DNA of 8,566 nucleotides. Source: Ferrovibrio sp964429465 (GTDB taxonomy: Bacteria > Pseudomonadota > Alphaproteobacteria > Ferrovibrionales > Ferrovibrionaceae). A program made the position numbers and the translations under genes. Shown in pieces: positions 6,896 through 8,566 of this stretch (the first letter of the stretch is position 1; each line of letters starts with the position of its first letter). The notes beneath the pieces are model-generated. The model was not told the DNA's origin. It was given only the letters and a program-made list of their open reading frames with translations, and did not search any database. The DNA lies in contig CAYSCA010000142.1 of assembly GCA_964429465.1 (NCBI GenBank), positions 1 to 8,566 of the forward strand. Reading direction: 5' to 3'.

Positions 6896-6941
6896 CCGCG
6901 TTATGCCGCGGCTTGGGCTTTGGCGCGCCGGAGGCTAGGAT
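6896..6941 (+). promoter_or_regulatory. Candidate LysR2 promoter with adjacent inverted repeat
   Basis: TTGGGC (6913-6918), a 17-base spacer and TAGGAT (6936-6941) form a fair sigma-70-like promoter. Initiation would be near 6948, shortly before the AGGGGGA ribosome binding site (6954-6960). Directly upstream, CCGCG (6896-6900), TTATGC, CGCGG (6907-6911) is an inverted repeat abutting the -35, and CTGC (6869-6872) with GCAG (6883-6886) is a second spaced pair. These could be autoregulatory sites shared with divergent dadA. The -35 match is weak. Confidence 0.35.
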
Positions 6942-6971
6942 GCGCCGGCTCACAGGGGGAAGACGGCGGCC

Positions 6972-7886
6972 ATGCATTTGCGCCATCTCGAAGTTTTCCA
7001 TGCCATCATGCTGACCGGCACGATCACCTCGGCCGCCAAGCTGCTGAACATCTCGCAGCCTGCGGCGACACGCCTGCTGCTGCGCGCCGAAGACCAGCTC
7101 GGCTATCGCCTGTTCGATCGCGTCAAGGGCCGCCTGGTGCCGACCCGCGAAGGCCAGGTCCTGCATGCCGAAAGCGAGCGCATCATCAGCGGCCTGGAAA
7201 ATCTGCGCAAACTGTCGCGCAACCTGGGGGCGGCGACCAGCGGCCATCTGCGGATCGCCGCCGCGCCGGCGCTGTGCGTGGACCTGATCCCGCTTGCCAT
7301 TGCGCGTTTCCGCCAGAAGCATGCCGATGTCAGCTTCGAGGTCGAGACCCGCCAGTATGCCGACCTGGTGCGCGTCGTGCTGAATCACGAGGTCGACCTG
7401 GGCATCGGCTTCGATATCCAGGGCCATCCCGGCCTCGACCTGCAGCCGATCGCGGCCGCGCAGTTCTACGGCATCGCGCCCAAGGCCATGGAGGCGCGGC
7501 TGCCCGCCGTCCTGAAACTCGACTGGTTTCGCAAGCATCCTTTCATCGGCCTGCGCAGCGACGATCCGCTGGGCGCCGCCTTCGGCGCCGCGGTGAAGCT
7601 TTCCGGCGTCGAGCTACACCCGATCATCGAGGTCAAGACCAACCAGATCGCGCTCAGCCTGGTGTCGCGCGGCGTCGGTGCCGCCATCGTCGACCAGTAT
7701 ACGGCCGCCACCCGCGATCCCGGGCTGGTGGTCACCCGGCCGCTGAATCCCCGGATCGATTTCACAGTGCATACATTGCGCGCAAAGCACCAGCCGGCCT
7801 CGGTGCTGGCCCGGAAATTCATCGCCATGCTGGCACAGACCGAAAAGGCCGTATCCGCCACCCTGCCCGCGATTCCCCGTCCCTAG
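6972..7886 (+). CDS. LysR-family transcriptional regulator (LysR2)
   Basis: A 304-residue LTTR of standard length. The winged HTH occupies about residues 1-60 (HLEVFHAIMLTGTITSAAKL, then ISQPAATRLL as recognition helix, then LFDRVKGRLVPTREG). The effector-binding domain covers about 90-295. The N-terminus, with the A-I-M-L-T-G signature, resembles the subgroup that includes opine and amino acid regulators such as OccR/NocR, from memory of the family. It diverges from dadA across 171 bp, so control of dadA by an amino acid or amino-acid-like ligand is the natural reading (inference). It may also control the TAXI receptor downstream, which is in the same orientation but 224 bp away. AGGGGGA lies 11 bases before the ATG, a slightly long spacing. 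No intrinsic terminator is evident after the stop. Confidence 0.92.
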   Translation: MHLRHLEVFHAIMLTGTITSAAKLLNISQPAATRLLLRAEDQLGYRLFDRVKGRLVPTREGQVLHAESERIISGLENLRKLSRNLGAATSGHLRIAAAPALCVDLIPLAIARFRQKHADVSFEVETRQYADLVRVVLNHEVDLGIGFDIQGHPGLDLQPIAAAQFYGIAPKAMEARLPAVLKLDWFRKHPFIGLRSDDPLGAAFGAAVKLSGVELHPIIEVKTNQIALSLVSRGVGAAIVDQYTAATRDPGLVVTRPLNPRIDFTVHTLRAKHQPASVLARKFIAMLAQTEKAVSATLPAIPRP

Positions 7887-7905
7887 CGCGGGTTCCGGAG
7901 GGGGC

Positions 7906-7962
7906 TTGACGGATGGGCCACTCCGGGTCTCCATACCGTCAGGTTATGGAATCGGCACCGAT
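7906..7962 (+). promoter_or_regulatory. Candidate TAXI promoter overlapped by two adjacent dyads
   Basis: TTGACG (7906-7911) is a good alphaproteobacterial -35. A weak -10 (TCCATA, 7930-7935, 18-base spacer) would give a leader of about 170 bases. That -10 is the left arm of TCCATA (7930-7935), nine bases, TATGGA (7945-7950), a perfect 6-bp inverted repeat. Immediately after it, ATCGG (7951-7955), CA, CCGAT (7958-7962) is a second perfect dyad. The arrangement suits an operator overlapping the promoter, or two leading hairpins of the transcript. The promoter call is tentative. Confidence 0.4.
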
Positions 7963-8026
7963 ACGCATGGCGGCACGCTCCGGCTTTCCGCTATCACAGG
8001 GGGCGCGACGTCCGGCTGTAACTAGA

Positions 8027-8083
8027 ACCGGGCGCGGCCCGGTATTGCACCAGAGGTGCGGCCGCCTGTCGGCGGCATACCGC
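8027..8083 (+). promoter_or_regulatory. Structured mRNA leader of the TAXI receptor: hairpin plus three-way junction
   Basis: Three perfect hairpins lie in series: ACCGGGC/GCCCGGT (8027-8033 with 8037-8043, loop GCG), GCACC/GGTGC (8047-8051 with 8055-8059, loop AGA) and GCCGCC/GGCGGC (8061-8066 with 8071-8076, loop TGTC). In addition CGGTAT (8040-8045) pairs with ATACCG (8077-8082). This closes the second and third hairpins, with a T8046-G8060 wobble, into a three-way junction with no unpaired junction base. That closing helix uses bases of the first hairpin, so the two folds exclude each other. A third option is GCGG/CCGC (8072-8075 with 8080-8083). The element ends 13 bases before the GGAGG of the TAXI gene. 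I do not recognise it as a known riboswitch class. Confidence 0.6.
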
Positions 8084-8110
8084 AGCAATTCACTTGGAGG
8101 GACTAACACA

Positions 8111-8566
8111 ATGATCCAGTTCACATCTCAGCGCCTGGTCGGGGGTATCCTCGGCGCCGCCCTGCTGGCCGCCCTGCCCGGCACCGGCATGGCGCAGCAG
8201 AAATTCGTCACCATCGGCACCGGTGGCGTGACCGGCGTGTATTACGCCGCCGGCGGCGCGATCTGCCGCCTGCTCAACAAGGACCGCAAGACCCACGGCA
8301 TCCGCTGCTCGGTCGAATCGACCGGCGGCTCGGCCTACAACATCAACACCATCCGCGGCGGCGAGCTCGACTTCGGCATGGCCCAGTCCGACGTGCATTA
8401 CAACGCCACCAAGGGCGTGGCGCAGTTCAAGGATGCCGGCGCGTTCAAGGAACTGCGTTCGGTCTTCTCGGTGCATCCGGAGCCGTTCACCGTTCTGGCC
8501 CGCAAGGAGGCCAACATCAGCAAGTTCGAGGACTTCAAGGGCAAGCGCTTCAACGTCGGCAACCCC
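8111..8566 (+). CDS. TAXI-family TRAP transporter solute-binding receptor (partial, 3' cut by window)
   Basis: 152 codons are open to the window edge, about half of a typical TAXI receptor of about 320 residues. The product should be a periplasmic binding protein that delivers a substrate, often glutamate-like or another small carboxylate, to a fused 4TM-12TM permease. A Sec signal peptide is visible: a positive N-end (QR), a hydrophobic stretch LVGGILGAALLAAL (9-22) and likely cleavage after GMA (26-28). The mature protein starts with the TAXI signature VTIGTGGVTGVYY (33-45) followed by AGGAICRLLNK, then STGGSAYN and ELDFGMAQSDV, all hallmarks of the family. A strong GGAGG lies 10 bases before the ATG. 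The permease gene is expected just beyond the window. A substrate linked to the neighbouring DadA-like enzyme or aminotransferase is inference. Confidence 0.93.
   Translation, partial: MIQFTSQRLVGGILGAALLAALPGTGMAQQKFVTIGTGGVTGVYYAAGGAICRLLNKDRKTHGIRCSVESTGGSAYNINTIRGGELDFGMAQSDVHYNATKGVAQFKDAGAFKELRSVFSVHPEPFTVLARKEANISKFEDFKGKRFNVGNP

Noticed and set aside
5655..6938. 427-codon plus-strand frame over dadA
   Set aside because: Antisense shadow of dadA, which carries full FAD-enzyme motifs.
6843..6940. Direct repeat CTAGGA at 6843-6848 and 6935-6940 in the dadA/LysR2 interval
   Set aside because: Short and without extended similarity, and the second copy is explained by the candidate -10 element.
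7979..8017. Direct repeat TCCGGCT at 7979-7985 and 8011-8017
   Set aside because: Only 7 bp and GC-rich; the 32-bp spacing is suggestive, but chance occurrence is likely.

Overview
The window reads as a high-GC proteobacterial chromosome segment, most likely from an alphaproteobacterium (Rhodospirillales-like). The reasons are strong G/C third-position bias, the style of intergenic palindromic repeat at the left edge, and the gene families present (BKACE, TAXI-type TRAP receptor, RpiR and LysR regulators, a Tat-exported glucose-fructose-oxidoreductase-like enzyme). It is a catabolic and transport locus. I see no rRNA, tRNA, CRISPR array, insertion sequence or prophage gene, and no stretch above 300 bases without a gene.

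Layout, left to right. (1) 9-117: a palindromic intergenic repeat with two hairpins. (2) 156-1064, minus: a LysR-family regulator. (3) 1065-1196: an AT-rich divergent control region holding nested inverted repeats. (4) 1197-4254, plus: a tightly coupled three-gene operon, RpiR/SIS regulator, class III PLP aminotransferase, and beta-keto acid cleavage enzyme (BKACE, DUF849), joined by ATGA and TGATG overlaps. (5) 4284-4313: a perfect 10-bp stem hairpin that buries the ribosome binding site of the next gene. (6) 4315-5529, plus: a Tat-exported GFO/IDH/MocA oxidoreductase closely resembling Zymomonas glucose-fructose oxidoreductase. (7) 5544-6800, minus: a DadA-type FAD D-amino acid dehydrogenase, convergent with (6) and only 14 bp away. 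(8) 6801-6971: a second divergent control region. (9) 6972-7886, plus: a second LysR regulator. (10) 7887-8110: a structured intergenic leader. (11) 8111-8566, plus: the start of a TAXI-type TRAP solute receptor, cut by the window end.

Working model (inference). The TAXI receptor would deliver a small acidic or amino compound. The DadA-like enzyme and the aminotransferase would remove amino groups. If the aminotransferase acts on a beta-amino acid it yields a beta-keto acid, which the BKACE would cleave with acetyl-CoA to acetoacetate plus an acyl-CoA. This would be an aminotransferase-fed analogue of the lysine-fermentation Kce step. Three local regulators suggest two separately controlled modules: LysR1/RpiR for the aminotransferase-BKACE operon and LysR2 for dadA, perhaps also the transporter. 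The substrate cannot be read from the sequence.

The least explained structure is the TAXI leader. It can fold into a three-way junction with no unpaired junction bases (8040-8082), and this fold is mutually exclusive with an upstream 7-bp hairpin.
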